Source: Planobacterium oryzisoli (GTDB taxonomy: Bacteria; Bacteroidota; Bacteroidia; Flavobacteriales; Weeksellaceae). Taken from it: a stretch of DNA of 64,000 nucleotides. Of the stretch, positions 9,051 to 16,841 are shown one piece after another. Position 1 is the stretch's first letter; every line of letters begins with the position of its first letter. The DNA is taken from the NCBI RefSeq assembly GCF_015354315.1, contig NZ_JADKYY010000008.1, forward strand, positions 1 through 64,000, given 5' to 3'. The translations under genes and the position numbers were made by a program. The notes beneath the pieces were generated by a model that worked only from the letters and a program-made list of their open reading frames with translations, was not told the origin of the DNA and did not search any database.

Positions 9051-9395
9051 ATGAAATATGAACTATCAGAAAAATCCTCAAACTTATCCTCCGAAAAACT
9101 CTGGCTAAAAATCTGCGGCAGCCTTGTAGATAAAGCAGAAATATATTCACTTACCGGAAAAGTATATCAACTTATGGATGTTTCTTATGCTGAGATTATT
9201 TATTCTTCTCCCTCAAGAAATAACGGTGAGCCGGAAAGTATTTTGAGCGAAGATTGTATTGCATTTCTGGAAATTCTGAAACAGCAGAATTCGTTCAGCA
9301 CAGCTTCAATAAAAGAACTATTGCCAAGTGTTATTTATAGAAAAAGGTCGCCGCTGTTTGCTTTCTTAATTGCAGCAGGATTAATGTCAGAATAA
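9051..9395 (+). CDS. Uncharacterised small protein ending the restriction operon
   Basis: A 114-residue soluble protein starting 15 nt after the coiled-coil gene. The C-terminal part (about 70-114) could form a small winged-helix-like bundle (LKQQNSFSTASIKELLP), but the similarity is weak and no family is recognised. There is no signal peptide or membrane segment. It is the last gene before an 83-nt gap that holds the promoter and palindrome of the next cassette, so it probably belongs to the hsd transcription unit. Confidence 0.6.
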   Translation: MKYELSEKSSNLSSEKLWLKICGSLVDKAEIYSLTGKVYQLMDVSYAEIIYSSPSRNNGEPESILSEDCIAFLEILKQQNSFSTASIKELLPSVIYRKRSPLFAFLIAAGLMSE

Positions 9396-9403
9396 CCTAT
9401 TTC

Positions 9404-9430
9404 TTGTTTTGAATTTTATTGCTATTTTTG
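9404..9430 (+). promoter_or_regulatory. Predicted promoter of the toxin-antitoxin-chaperone cassette
   Basis: TATTTTTG at 9423-9430 fits the Bacteroidota -7 consensus TAnnTTTG, and a TTG lies at 9404-9406, 16 nt upstream. Transcription would start near 9436, at the left edge of the 22-bp palindrome. Confidence 0.5.
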
Positions 9431-9435
9431 TTCAT

Positions 9436-9457
9436 AAATTAACATATATGTTAATTT
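9436..9457. promoter_or_regulatory. Perfect 22-bp palindrome, candidate antitoxin operator
   Basis: Left half AAATTAACATA (9436-9446) is exactly complementary to the right half (9447-9457). It lies 21 nt before the toxin start codon and overlaps the predicted transcription start. This is the standard placement of an autoregulatory site bound by the DNA-binding antitoxin of a type II module. Confidence 0.65.
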
Positions 9458-9478
9458 TTTTTTGTTTTTTAAATTTAT

Positions 9479-10000
9479 ATGAGTAACTTTGCACTAGAAA
9501 TTTTTGATGACGAAAGTCCAAAATGTCAGTTTTACACAGTAAAACTGGATGGTGAAGAACTCTCAGAAACCGATAAATTTTTTGAGAAACATTATGAAAC
9601 AGATAGGTTAAAACCATACGTTCAGCAATTATCGGTATTTATTTCAGATACCATTGGAACAAAAAGAGGAGCGATCAATGATTTTTTTAGGGAAGAACGA
9701 AAAGCTCAGGCGTTTCCACCACCTGCAAAAATTGAAATTGAGGAAGTAGATTTTGGAGAAGACTTCCCGCTACGTTTGTATTGTATGCGCCTATCATCTT
9801 CCTGTGTTATTTTGTTTAACGGCGGCGAAAAAACAAGTTGGACGGCTCAGGATGGAGAAACGAAAGTAGCTTTCAGAGAGGCAAATCACTACGCTGATAA
9901 AATACAGATGGCCTTAAATAACGGAGATATTAAACTCTGCGCAAAAAAGAGAGAAATTCTTGATACAACTACAGAAAAACCTTACACCGAATTATTCTAA
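9479..10000 (+). CDS. Putative RelE/HigB-like toxin of a TAC module
   Basis: A 173-residue protein, first gene of the cassette. Residues about 92-120 read FPLRLYCMRLSSSCVILFNGG, like the central strands of RelE/HigB-superfamily toxins, where an R-L-Y strand is followed by a strand and a glycine turn. A helical segment FREANHYADKIQMALNNG (132-149) follows. RelE-type toxins are usually 90-120 residues; the extra N-terminal 70 or so residues here are unusual. The stop codon touches the antitoxin start, giving strict coupling. In this superfamily the toxin cleaves mRNA at the ribosome. The assignment rests on the motif plus the antitoxin and chaperone neighbours, and an unrelated toxin fold is not excluded. 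Confidence 0.6.
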   Translation: MSNFALEIFDDESPKCQFYTVKLDGEELSETDKFFEKHYETDRLKPYVQQLSVFISDTIGTKRGAINDFFREERKAQAFPPPAKIEIEEVDFGEDFPLRLYCMRLSSSCVILFNGGEKTSWTAQDGETKVAFREANHYADKIQMALNNGDIKLCAKKREILDTTTEKPYTELF

Positions 10001-10390
10001 ATGAAAAGCAAAATTTTTAAAAAGATTTTAGACGAAACACCATTGGAAACTAAAATCTTTGTGGAAAAATATTCCGATCTAATTATCCGGATCAATCAGA
10101 TTCTTAGAGATAAGGGAATTTCTCAAAAAGAACTTGCTGAAGGAATGGATAAAAAACCTGCGGAAATCAGCCGATGGCTTAGCGGAAATCAAAACATTAC
10201 CCTAAAAAGCATTGCCAAACTGGAAGCAGAATTGGGAGAGCCTATTATCGAAATTCCGGTGAAGCGTTTTTCTGCGTGCTTTAAAGACGAATGGGAAAAA
10301 CTTGAAGTAAGTTTCACCGTTGAACGACGTAAAGAAACTTATTCTAAAGATACACAATGGTTAAATGAGGAAAAAGTAAGATATGCCTAA
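10001..10390 (+). CDS. XRE-family antitoxin with C-terminal extension (HigA-like)
   Basis: A 129-residue DNA-binding protein. The helix-turn-helix spans about residues 28-78, with ISQKELAEGMDKKPAEISRW as core. An extension of about 45 residues (85-129) goes beyond the usual HigA-type length and is rich in aromatics (F90, F94, W99, F105, Y114, W120, Y128). In TAC systems a C-terminal chaperone-addiction tail makes the antitoxin unstable unless a SecB-like chaperone binds it, and this extension is a good candidate. It begins directly after the toxin stop and overlaps the chaperone gene by 8 nt. It probably represses its own operon through the palindrome at 9436-9457. Confidence 0.8.
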   Translation: MKSKIFKKILDETPLETKIFVEKYSDLIIRINQILRDKGISQKELAEGMDKKPAEISRWLSGNQNITLKSIAKLEAELGEPIIEIPVKRFSACFKDEWEKLEVSFTVERRKETYSKDTQWLNEEKVRYA

Positions 10391-10811
10391 CCCTTTTGAT
10401 GCTGAAAAATTGGCTTTAGAGTCGTTTAAAATTATCAGCGAAAATATTTTTGTACCCGAATTTTTTGATGAAAGTCTAATTAAAGAATTTGGTTCTACAA
10501 ACCAGCTCAGTATTTCTTTCAATCTGGAGCAGAAGTTGATCAGGGCGGAATTTGATTTTGAAATTTTAACCAACTCTGAATCTTCGGAAGAAGCCAAAGC
10601 AAATTACAAATTTGTTCTCATTTACAGTTGTTCAAATCTGGAGGAACTTGCACATGCCGATGGAGATGAGCTTAAAGTGAATTCACAGTTAGGTTTTGCA
10701 ATCTCTGCCATTTCCTATTCAACCATTAGAGGAATTTTACTGATAAAACTTAGCGAGACGGTATTTCAGGATTTTATTTTGCCAATTATAAAACCTAATC
10801 TCCCAAATTAG
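10383..10811 (+). CDS. SecB-like chaperone of a toxin-antitoxin-chaperone system
   Basis: A 142-residue protein that resembles SecB in size and layout: N-terminal strands (FNLEQKLIRAEFDFEIL, YKFVLIYSCS), then a YSTIRGILLIKLSE helix and an FILPIIKP end. The end matches the SecB pattern of a Y-x-x-(A/I)-R helix followed by a proline-rich segment. Canonical SecB assists export in Proteobacteria and is usually absent as an export factor in Bacteroidota, so a solitary copy behind an antitoxin points to a dedicated TAC chaperone. The start overlaps the antitoxin end by 8 nt. Identity is inferred from pattern and context and needs a profile search. Confidence 0.65.
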   Translation: MPNPFDAEKLALESFKIISENIFVPEFFDESLIKEFGSTNQLSISFNLEQKLIRAEFDFEILTNSESSEEAKANYKFVLIYSCSNLEELAHADGDELKVNSQLGFAISAISYSTIRGILLIKLSETVFQDFILPIIKPNLPN

Positions 10812-10822
10812 TTCATACAAAA

Positions 10823-10842
10823 AGAGCAGCCTCCGCTGCTCT
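10823..10842 (+). terminator. Terminator of the TAC cassette
   Basis: AGAGCAGC (10823-10830) and GCTGCTCT (10835-10842) form a perfect 8-bp stem with a CTCC loop, 12 nt after the chaperone stop. A pyrimidine-rich stretch with T runs follows. Confidence 0.7.
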
Positions 10843-11250
<408 letters not shown>

Positions 11251-11330
11251 CGCCAAAAGCGATGCCCTTGAAAACTATATTTCGTCGGCCAAACTGTCCC
11301 TGGCAGGTTGCTCCTCATCAGAGCCTGATT

Positions 11331-11508
11331 CCGTTCTAAATAACTGTAGTTCAGAGTTAATAGACATATATTCTGCGGTGAGGTTGAGTGCCACAAGTTC
11401 CAAATCAGACATTTTTGGAAGCCTAATTTGCTTACTTGCAGTAATATATTTACAGGTGTGTGTCAATTCTTTTAAAATAATTTTGTAGTTTTGAATAAGA
11501 TTGTTCAT
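11331..11508 (-). pseudogene. IS982-family transposase fragment (N-terminus)
   Basis: The minus-strand frame starting at 11,508 encodes about 57 residues typical of the N-terminus of IS982-family transposases in this lineage (TASKQIRLPKMSDLELVALN followed by TAEYMSINSELQLF). The match stops after LQLFR and the rest is missing or out of frame. No DDE catalytic core is visible. It is a relic that marks the right side of the island. Terminal repeats were not identified. Confidence 0.65.
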
Positions 11509-12033
11509 GTATTTAATGACTTGGTAATCAATTAAATATACGGTTTTTTAATCAAATGGACAATCTTTTTTCTTTTTTAATTCCTAAATGCACAACAGGT
11601 TTATAATTATAAATTATGTACTACTTTAGTACACGTCAATACTCTAAAACTATCATTAATAAAAGGAATTTCACTTTCTGTATCGAAATATGATGAAATT
11701 AATACTATTTCTATAATGTTACTATTATTTGTAACTAATTGATTTATAATATTATTAATATTTGTGGTTGGAATAGACGTTTTGTGCTACAAAATTCATT
11801 TTTTAATAAAAAAAGCGTCCAGATCTCCTTGTCATCCTCGTTTATATTTTATCTTTTTACTACTTCCCCCTTCATCAAAAAAAGTTTTCTTTAAGTCCGT
11901 AGTAATATCTACTAGGAGCTTTTAAACAACCAACTGTAAAACAGATGGTTAATAAAATAAGGAGTGGAATTGGAGGGACTGTGATAACTTGCGTACAAAC
12001 TATTTAATAAAATTCTTTATTTCTCTTATTAAC
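11509..12033. other. Non-coding AT-rich stretch at the island's right edge
   Basis: No convincing reading frame. It contains a hairpin at 11,928-11,950 (AACCAACTGT and ACAGATGGTT, one mismatch, AAA loop), which may serve the minus-strand hydrolase gene as a weak terminator. Composition is strongly AT-rich, like decayed accessory DNA. Confidence 0.5.
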
Positions 12034-12888
12034 TTATTGTTTTTTTTCATAGTAGAGTACATGACTCCCCTCTATGTTTTTAATCTTCATGTTAGAAAAT
12101 TTAAAATCATTGGGATGGTCTTTGCCTATAGCTACATCTTTAGTTCCATTAATTACCAGCACGGGAGTTATTATTTTATCAGAGATTCTGGTATAATCCA
12201 TAAAGTACTCTGGCATAGAAAAAACTCTTGAAGCAAAATCCCACTGCTGTGGCTTTTCAAAGTCTACTTCCATAAGCTTGTCAAACGCTTCTTTGGTATC
12301 AGTTAGTAAAATGTAATCCAAACCTTTCTCGGAAATTTCCTTTTTTGCGCTCATGAAATCTTCCAGTAGATGAGTAGAGCGTACTTGATGGTTCTTTCCC
12401 GTGTATTCATTTAGAAATTCAACTTGCTTTCGGAGGGAGTATTCTACGTTCAGAGTACTGTTCATTAAGATTAGCCCTTTTAAAGAGTTAGGGTAGTGGT
12501 ATGCGTAATTTGTGGCGATAATTCCTCCAAAGGAGTGTGCTAGTATATATGTTTTATCGACTCCGTAGTGGTTTTTAATTTCCTCGATGTCCTTAATCAT
12601 CCTAGCAATAGAGTAATCTTGATTTTGCGCAGACTCGGACCTTCCACTGCCGCGTTGGTCGTAGTAAATCACGGTCATGAACTTTTCAAGCTCATTTCCT
12701 TTTAAATCCTCAAAGGAGCGGCTCCAAGCTCCTGGTCCTCCGTGGACATAGATAACTACTGGACCTTTACCTGCTTTCTTGGTAAATAAGTTTACTCCAT
12801 CGGATGTGGTAACAGTTTGCTCTTGGGCTGAGATTAGTGATAGTGTAAGTACGGTAGATGCGATCAGCGATTTCTTTAAGAAGTTCAT
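12034..12888 (-). CDS. Secreted alpha/beta hydrolase (S33 proline iminopeptidase-like)
   Basis: A hydrolase with a signal peptide (MNFLKKSLIASTVLTLSLIS followed by A-Q). The oxyanion region VHGGPG, the nucleophile elbow AHSFGG (Ser119), an acid residue in GTKDVAIG and a terminal GSH complete the alpha/beta hydrolase set. The VHGGPG and DQRGSGRS motifs are characteristic of prolyl iminopeptidase-type S33 enzymes. The start is placed at the fourth codon of the longest frame (12,888) because the signal peptide begins there. Composition is more AT-rich than the genes to the right, so it may belong to the island margin. The substrate is unknown. Confidence 0.85.
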   Translation of the reverse strand: MNFLKKSLIASTVLTLSLISAQEQTVTTSDGVNLFTKKAGKGPVVIYVHGGPGAWSRSFEDLKGNELEKFMTVIYYDQRGSGRSESAQNQDYSIARMIKDIEEIKNHYGVDKTYILAHSFGGIIATNYAYHYPNSLKGLILMNSTLNVEYSLRKQVEFLNEYTGKNHQVRSTHLLEDFMSAKKEISEKGLDYILLTDTKEAFDKLMEVDFEKPQQWDFASRVFSMPEYFMDYTRISDKIITPVLVINGTKDVAIGKDHPNDFKFSNMKIKNIEGSHVLYYEKKQ

Positions 12889-13014
12889 AGTTATCATTTT
12901 TAAGTTTTAATTTATGGCATTAGTAGTATAAGAAGGTAGTATGTTACACCTACTAGCTAAAGAAATGATATTCAACTGAAATACACTATCTTTAAGAAGC
13001 TAATTCTGTAACCC

Positions 13015-13470
13015 ATGAGATCAATCTTTTTTGTAAGTGTTTTATTACTTACCGTTCTTGGTAGCTGTGAGAAAAAAGAGGTGACTACTGCCCAAAACAA
13101 TGTTGTACAAGAAATAACTCTAAACGGGACAAGTCAAAGTTTTACTCCCACTGAAAAAGAACTAATAGTGCTCAATCGTGATAGAGAAGAGTACTCTAAG
13201 GGCCTACTCGATGAGATTAAAAATGTTGCTAATTTTTATACCAGCAGTTCTAAGAACGATATGGTGATTTACCACCTAGAAAACCCGTCCTCCCAATTGG
13301 GCTATTCCTTTGAGAGAAGTGAATGGGAAGGCAGAAGTTATATCCAGATGGGAATTTTCACCAAAAGTGGATCTAATCTTTCAACTTTGCAGTGGCTATT
13401 CTATGATCCGGAGACTAAAGAGCTCTATGAGTTTGATTTACACGCGAAGAAATTGCAGAAGTTCCCGTAA
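13015..13470 (+). CDS. Small putative lipoprotein
   Basis: A 151-residue protein with a lipoprotein signal (MRSIFFVSVLLLTVLGSC, lipobox LGSC) and a short linker, then a mixed alpha/beta domain. Aspartate and tyrosine are frequent near the end (WLFYDPETKELYEFDL). No family was recognised. It has its own 5' gap of more than 100 nt and is followed by a YvlD-like membrane gene 29 nt later. Confidence 0.7.
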   Translation: MRSIFFVSVLLLTVLGSCEKKEVTTAQNNVVQEITLNGTSQSFTPTEKELIVLNRDREEYSKGLLDEIKNVANFYTSSSKNDMVIYHLENPSSQLGYSFERSEWEGRSYIQMGIFTKSGSNLSTLQWLFYDPETKELYEFDLHAKKLQKFP

Positions 13471-13499
13471 GGGCTTATATTTGAGTAAAATTATAACCT

Positions 13500-13844
13500 A
13501 TGAATATGCTTATTAGACTGCTAATTACTGCAGTATCTGCCTATCTGTTACAGATGATTCTCTCAGGAGTCCATTTCTCTGATTTTACCACTACCTTAGT
13601 TTTTGCGCTGGTTCTGGGAATTTTGAATCTGATCTTAAAGCCTATTTTAAAGATTTTGGGGCTTCCATTAACCATCATTACGTTAGGACTTTTCTCTTTT
13701 GTTATTAATGCAATTGTGATTTTAATTGCCGACTATTTTGTCGAAGGTATGCAGGTGGATGGGTTCTGGTGGGCTCTTATTTTCAGTATCCTACTTTCCA
13801 TTGTAACTTCTGTACTTAGCTCCCTCTTCATCAAAGAAGACTAG
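13500..13844 (+). CDS. YvlD-type membrane protein (phage holin family 4_2)
   Basis: A 114-residue protein with four predicted membrane helices and the conserved NLILKPILKILGLPLTIITL core of the Phage_holin_4_2/YvlD family. Despite the family name these are usually chromosomal envelope proteins, and there are no phage genes around it. It is the first of three closely spaced small membrane genes (13,500-14,681). Confidence 0.85.
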   Translation: MNMLIRLLITAVSAYLLQMILSGVHFSDFTTTLVFALVLGILNLILKPILKILGLPLTIITLGLFSFVINAIVILIADYFVEGMQVDGFWWALIFSILLSIVTSVLSSLFIKED

Positions 13845-13849
13845 CTCGA

Positions 13850-14194
13850 ATGTCCACAAGAAGTAAAAGAGCAGATTCCACTCCAGGAGTGGTAGGTAGT
13901 ACTTATATTGTAGGGTTTGTGTACGTGCTTTCTTGGATTGTACTTGGTTGCGCAATGCTGGCCTTTGTGGTAGTACTACTCTCAGGGCCTTCCTCGAGCG
14001 GCCTGGTGGTATTCTATCTTCCAGAGGGACTGCAAAGACTAGATAAAGAGGCCTGGCAAGCACTAAAGGCCGTGCTACTGTCCCTTGGTGCTCTAGTGAT
14101 CTTGTTATCATTGGCATCGCTCTTTCTTTCCAAAATGGTGCTTAAAAGAAACCATTTTCTCTTAGAGCAAGAAGAAATTAGAAGTCGTAAATAA
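13850..14194 (+). CDS. Small two-helix membrane protein
   Basis: A 114-residue protein with two hydrophobic helices, at about 18-45 and 74-95, and charged termini. No family recognised. It starts 5 nt after the YvlD-type gene and ends 10 nt before the PH-domain gene, so the three probably form one transcript. Confidence 0.7.
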   Translation: MSTRSKRADSTPGVVGSTYIVGFVYVLSWIVLGCAMLAFVVVLLSGPSSSGLVVFYLPEGLQRLDKEAWQALKAVLLSLGALVILLSLASLFLSKMVLKRNHFLLEQEEIRSRK

Positions 14195-14204
14195 ATTCAA
14201 TGCT

Positions 14205-14681
14205 ATGAAAGAAATTCCCACGGCGCCTATCGATCGATTTGCCAAAATCATGACGATAGTAGTTGCATTCCTCATACTGGTGACGCTAACAATGTATTTT
14301 GCAGGCGAATGGAGTGACGCTGGAGTTTGGGGAGTAGGAATAGCCGTGCTACTTCTACTTATTTTGCCCTTAAGCTATATGCTAAGGCCTCGGCTTTTTG
14401 TAAGTCCTACGCATTTTGAAATGCGAAGTATTCTTTATTCCATTAAACTCCCAATTAGGGAGATTAAAATGGTAGAAATGGATCAAGAAAGAACTATAAA
14501 TATCCGCACTTTTGGAATTGGAGGTGTATTTGGCTATTTTGGCTACTACAATGGAAAAGATCTTTGGCTTGTTACTAATAAGTCCAAGAGGGTAGTACTC
14601 AAAACAGCGAAAGGTAAGACCTACATGGTAAGTCCACAGGATCCTTTAGAACTAATAAACGAAATTAAAAAGTACCAATAA
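14205..14681 (+). CDS. Membrane protein with bacterial PH-like domain
   Basis: A 158-residue protein with two N-terminal membrane helices (about 13-32 and 40-60) and a C-terminal PH-like beta domain (about 65-155), containing the LPIREIKMVEM and TFGIGGVFGYFG segments seen in bacterial PH family proteins. The family often regulates envelope or photolyase-associated functions, but the specific role is unknown. It lies 7 nt before the S9 peptidase start. Confidence 0.75.
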   Translation: MKEIPTAPIDRFAKIMTIVVAFLILVTLTMYFAGEWSDAGVWGVGIAVLLLLILPLSYMLRPRLFVSPTHFEMRSILYSIKLPIREIKMVEMDQERTINIRTFGIGGVFGYFGYYNGKDLWLVTNKSKRVVLKTAKGKTYMVSPQDPLELINEIKKYQ

Positions 14682-14688
14682 AGAAGAT

Positions 14689-16689
14689 ATGAATTTAAAA
14701 CACAGCTTAATGGCCATTGGCTTTATCGCTCCACTTTTAATCGGTGCGCAGCAGGTGCTTACGCCTGAACTTATGTGGAGCATGAACCGTCTGGGAGTAC
14801 AGGCTGTAGCTCCTGACCACAGTGCACTAATCTACAAGGTAAGTAAAACCGACCTTAAGACCGAGAAATCCTCCAGTGAAAACTTCCTTCTAAATCTTTC
14901 AACCAGCGCAGCAAAGCAAATCGATCTTGGAAAAAAATCCCTCGTGCAGTGGGATAAGAACGGTCTGTATGCTTTAGAAGAAGGGACCCTCTACATATCA
15001 AAAGACCTAGGCAAAACCTGGAGCAGTTTTTATGCTCTTGGAAAAGTCGACAACATCCGCATTTCTCCGGACCAGAAATTCATCGCTTTTTCCAAGGAAG
15101 TAAAACTAGAAGAGACTCTAGCAAAAGAAAAATACAGCGACACGCCAAATTCTACCGGCTATATATACAATGATTTGAACCATCGCCACTGGGACACTTT
15201 CAGTGAAGGCAGGTACCACCACGTCTTTGTGGTGCCTGTAGGCGCTGAAGTAAGCTCCGCCAAAGACCTTTTAGAAGGAAAACTTTGGGATTCTCCGCAG
15301 CGGCCGTTCGGGGGCGCAGAGGATTTTATCTGGAGCCCGGATTCAAAGTCGCTTCTATACGTCGTAAAACCCAAGAGTGGAAAAGAATATGCCACTTCCA
15401 CAAACACCGATATTTTCGCATACGAGATTGGTACTGCAACCACCAGGAACCTTACCGAAGGCATGATGGGGTACGATATGAATCCTAAGTTTTCTCCGGA
15501 CGGAAAAATGCTGCTCTGGCAGAGCATGAAGAGGGAAGGCTATGAGGCGGATAAGAACGATATTGTAGTAATGGACTGGAAAACGGGCGTAAAAAAGAAC
15601 CTCACTGAGGGATGGGACGAGAGCGTTACGGGATCTACCTTCTGGGACAAGGATTCAAAGCGGATATTTTTTACTGCTGCGTTTAGGGCTACCAAGCAAC
15701 TCTTCTCCCTCGATGCTAAGACCGGAAAGATTTCGCAGATCACTTCTGGAAAATTTGATGTAAACGATATATACGCGCAGCCAGGAGAGAGGTTACTAGT
15801 TTCTAGGACCGATATGAACCACAGCGCCGACCTTTATGTCGTAAACACTAAAGGAGGTGCCATGGGGCAGGTTACCGACATTAACAAAGCACTTTACGCA
15901 AGTATTACGCCGGCCTCTACCGAGCTTAAGATGGTACCTACTACCGACGGAAAAGAGATGGGCGTTTGGATGGTATACCCACCGAATTTTGATCCTAACA
16001 AGAAATACCCAACACTTCTTTACGCACAGGGAGGACCACAGTCGGCCCTTACCCAGACGTTCAGTACGCGTTGGAACTTAGGACTTATGGCGGCTCAGGG
16101 ATACATAGTGATTGCTCCAAACCGTAGAGGAATGCCGGGCTGGGGAACAAAATGGAACGAGGACATCTCCAAAGACTGGGGCGGACAGGTGATGCAGGAT
16201 TATTTATCTGCGGTAGACTACGCTAAGAAACTACCTGGGGTAGATCCAGAGCGAATAGGGGCTGTTGGGGCCAGCTATGGAGGGTATAGCGTTCTTATGC
16301 TAGCAGGCATCCACGAAAACCGTTTTAAGACGTTTTTCTCTCATAACGGGCTATTTGATATGAACTCCTGGTACCATACCACCGAAGAACTCTGGTTTGC
16401 TAATTGGGATATCGGAAGTCCGTACGAAAATCCAAAACCTAAGGCATTCACCGAGTTCAATCCCGCCAACTACGTGCATAAGTGGAATACTCCATTAATG
16501 GTAGTGCAAGGGGGTAAAGACTACCGCGTGCCATACGAACAGGGCCAAGCCGCTTTCCAGGCCGCGCAGCTTAAAGGACTTAAGTCCCGACTGCTTTATT
16601 TCCCGAACGAGAACCACTGGGTGCTTAATCCACACAATGCCCTGGTATGGCAACGTGAATTCTTCGGATGGCTGAAAGAAACGCTCTAA
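14689..16689 (+). CDS. Secreted S9 family prolyl oligopeptidase-type peptidase
   Basis: A 666-residue peptidase with a signal peptide ending near GAQQ. A beta-propeller of WD40-like repeats (about 60-400, with recurrent SPDSKSL and SPDGKML elements) gates an alpha/beta hydrolase domain. The catalytic triad is Ser529 in GASYGGYS, Asp611 in GGKDYRVP and His643 in ENHW. This arrangement matches dipeptidyl or acylaminoacyl peptidases used by Flavobacteriia to digest peptides in the periplasm. A strong terminator follows at 16,719. Confidence 0.93.
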   Translation: MNLKHSLMAIGFIAPLLIGAQQVLTPELMWSMNRLGVQAVAPDHSALIYKVSKTDLKTEKSSSENFLLNLSTSAAKQIDLGKKSLVQWDKNGLYALEEGTLYISKDLGKTWSSFYALGKVDNIRISPDQKFIAFSKEVKLEETLAKEKYSDTPNSTGYIYNDLNHRHWDTFSEGRYHHVFVVPVGAEVSSAKDLLEGKLWDSPQRPFGGAEDFIWSPDSKSLLYVVKPKSGKEYATSTNTDIFAYEIGTATTRNLTEGMMGYDMNPKFSPDGKMLLWQSMKREGYEADKNDIVVMDWKTGVKKNLTEGWDESVTGSTFWDKDSKRIFFTAAFRATKQLFSLDAKTGKISQITSGKFDVNDIYAQPGERLLVSRTDMNHSADLYVVNTKGGAMGQVTDINKALYASITPASTELKMVPTTDGKEMGVWMVYPPNFDPNKKYPTLLYAQGGPQSALTQTFSTRWNLGLMAAQGYIVIAPNRRGMPGWGTKWNEDISKDWGGQVMQDYLSAVDYAKKLPGVDPERIGAVGASYGGYSVLMLAGIHENRFKTFFSHNGLFDMNSWYHTTEELWFANWDIGSPYENPKPKAFTEFNPANYVHKWNTPLMVVQGGKDYRVPYEQGQAAFQAAQLKGLKSRLLYFPNENHWVLNPHNALVWQREFFGWLKETL

Positions 16690-16718
16690 GTTTTGATCAA
16701 AAGATTTAATTTCAACGG

Positions 16719-16750
16719 GTCCCCTGCGCATGTGTGCAGGGGACTTTTTT
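16719..16750 (+). terminator. Terminator of the S9 peptidase gene
   Basis: GTCCCCTGC (16,719-16,727) pairs with GCAGGGGAC (16,736-16,744), an 8-nt loop, then TTTTTT. Confidence 0.9.
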
Positions 16751-16780
16751 ATTCAGCTGGTGAGTAAAAAAAGATTCTCC

Positions 16781-16811
16781 TTGACTTCCGCTGGCAAATA
16801 GCCTATCTTTG
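16781..16811 (+). promoter_or_regulatory. queA promoter
   Basis: TTG at 16,781 and TATCTTTG at 16,804-16,811 with a 20-nt spacer, in good agreement with the Bacteroidota -33/-7 pattern. It ends 30 nt before the queA start codon. Confidence 0.7.
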
Positions 16812-16841
16812 CAGGCTAATTTTTAAACCGTAATTTAAAAA

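Noticed and set aside
11832-11841. The 10-mer TCATCCTCGT matches in reverse the sequence at 160-169 in the second hsdR dyad and could suggest inverted repeats at the two ends of the island.
   Set aside because: A 10-base match over a 12-kb search is expected by chance at roughly one in three, and no longer similarity surrounds it.
13500-13844. Phage holin family label as a sign of a prophage.
   Set aside because: The YvlD-type family is mostly chromosomal, and no integrase, capsid, tail or lysis genes lie nearby.
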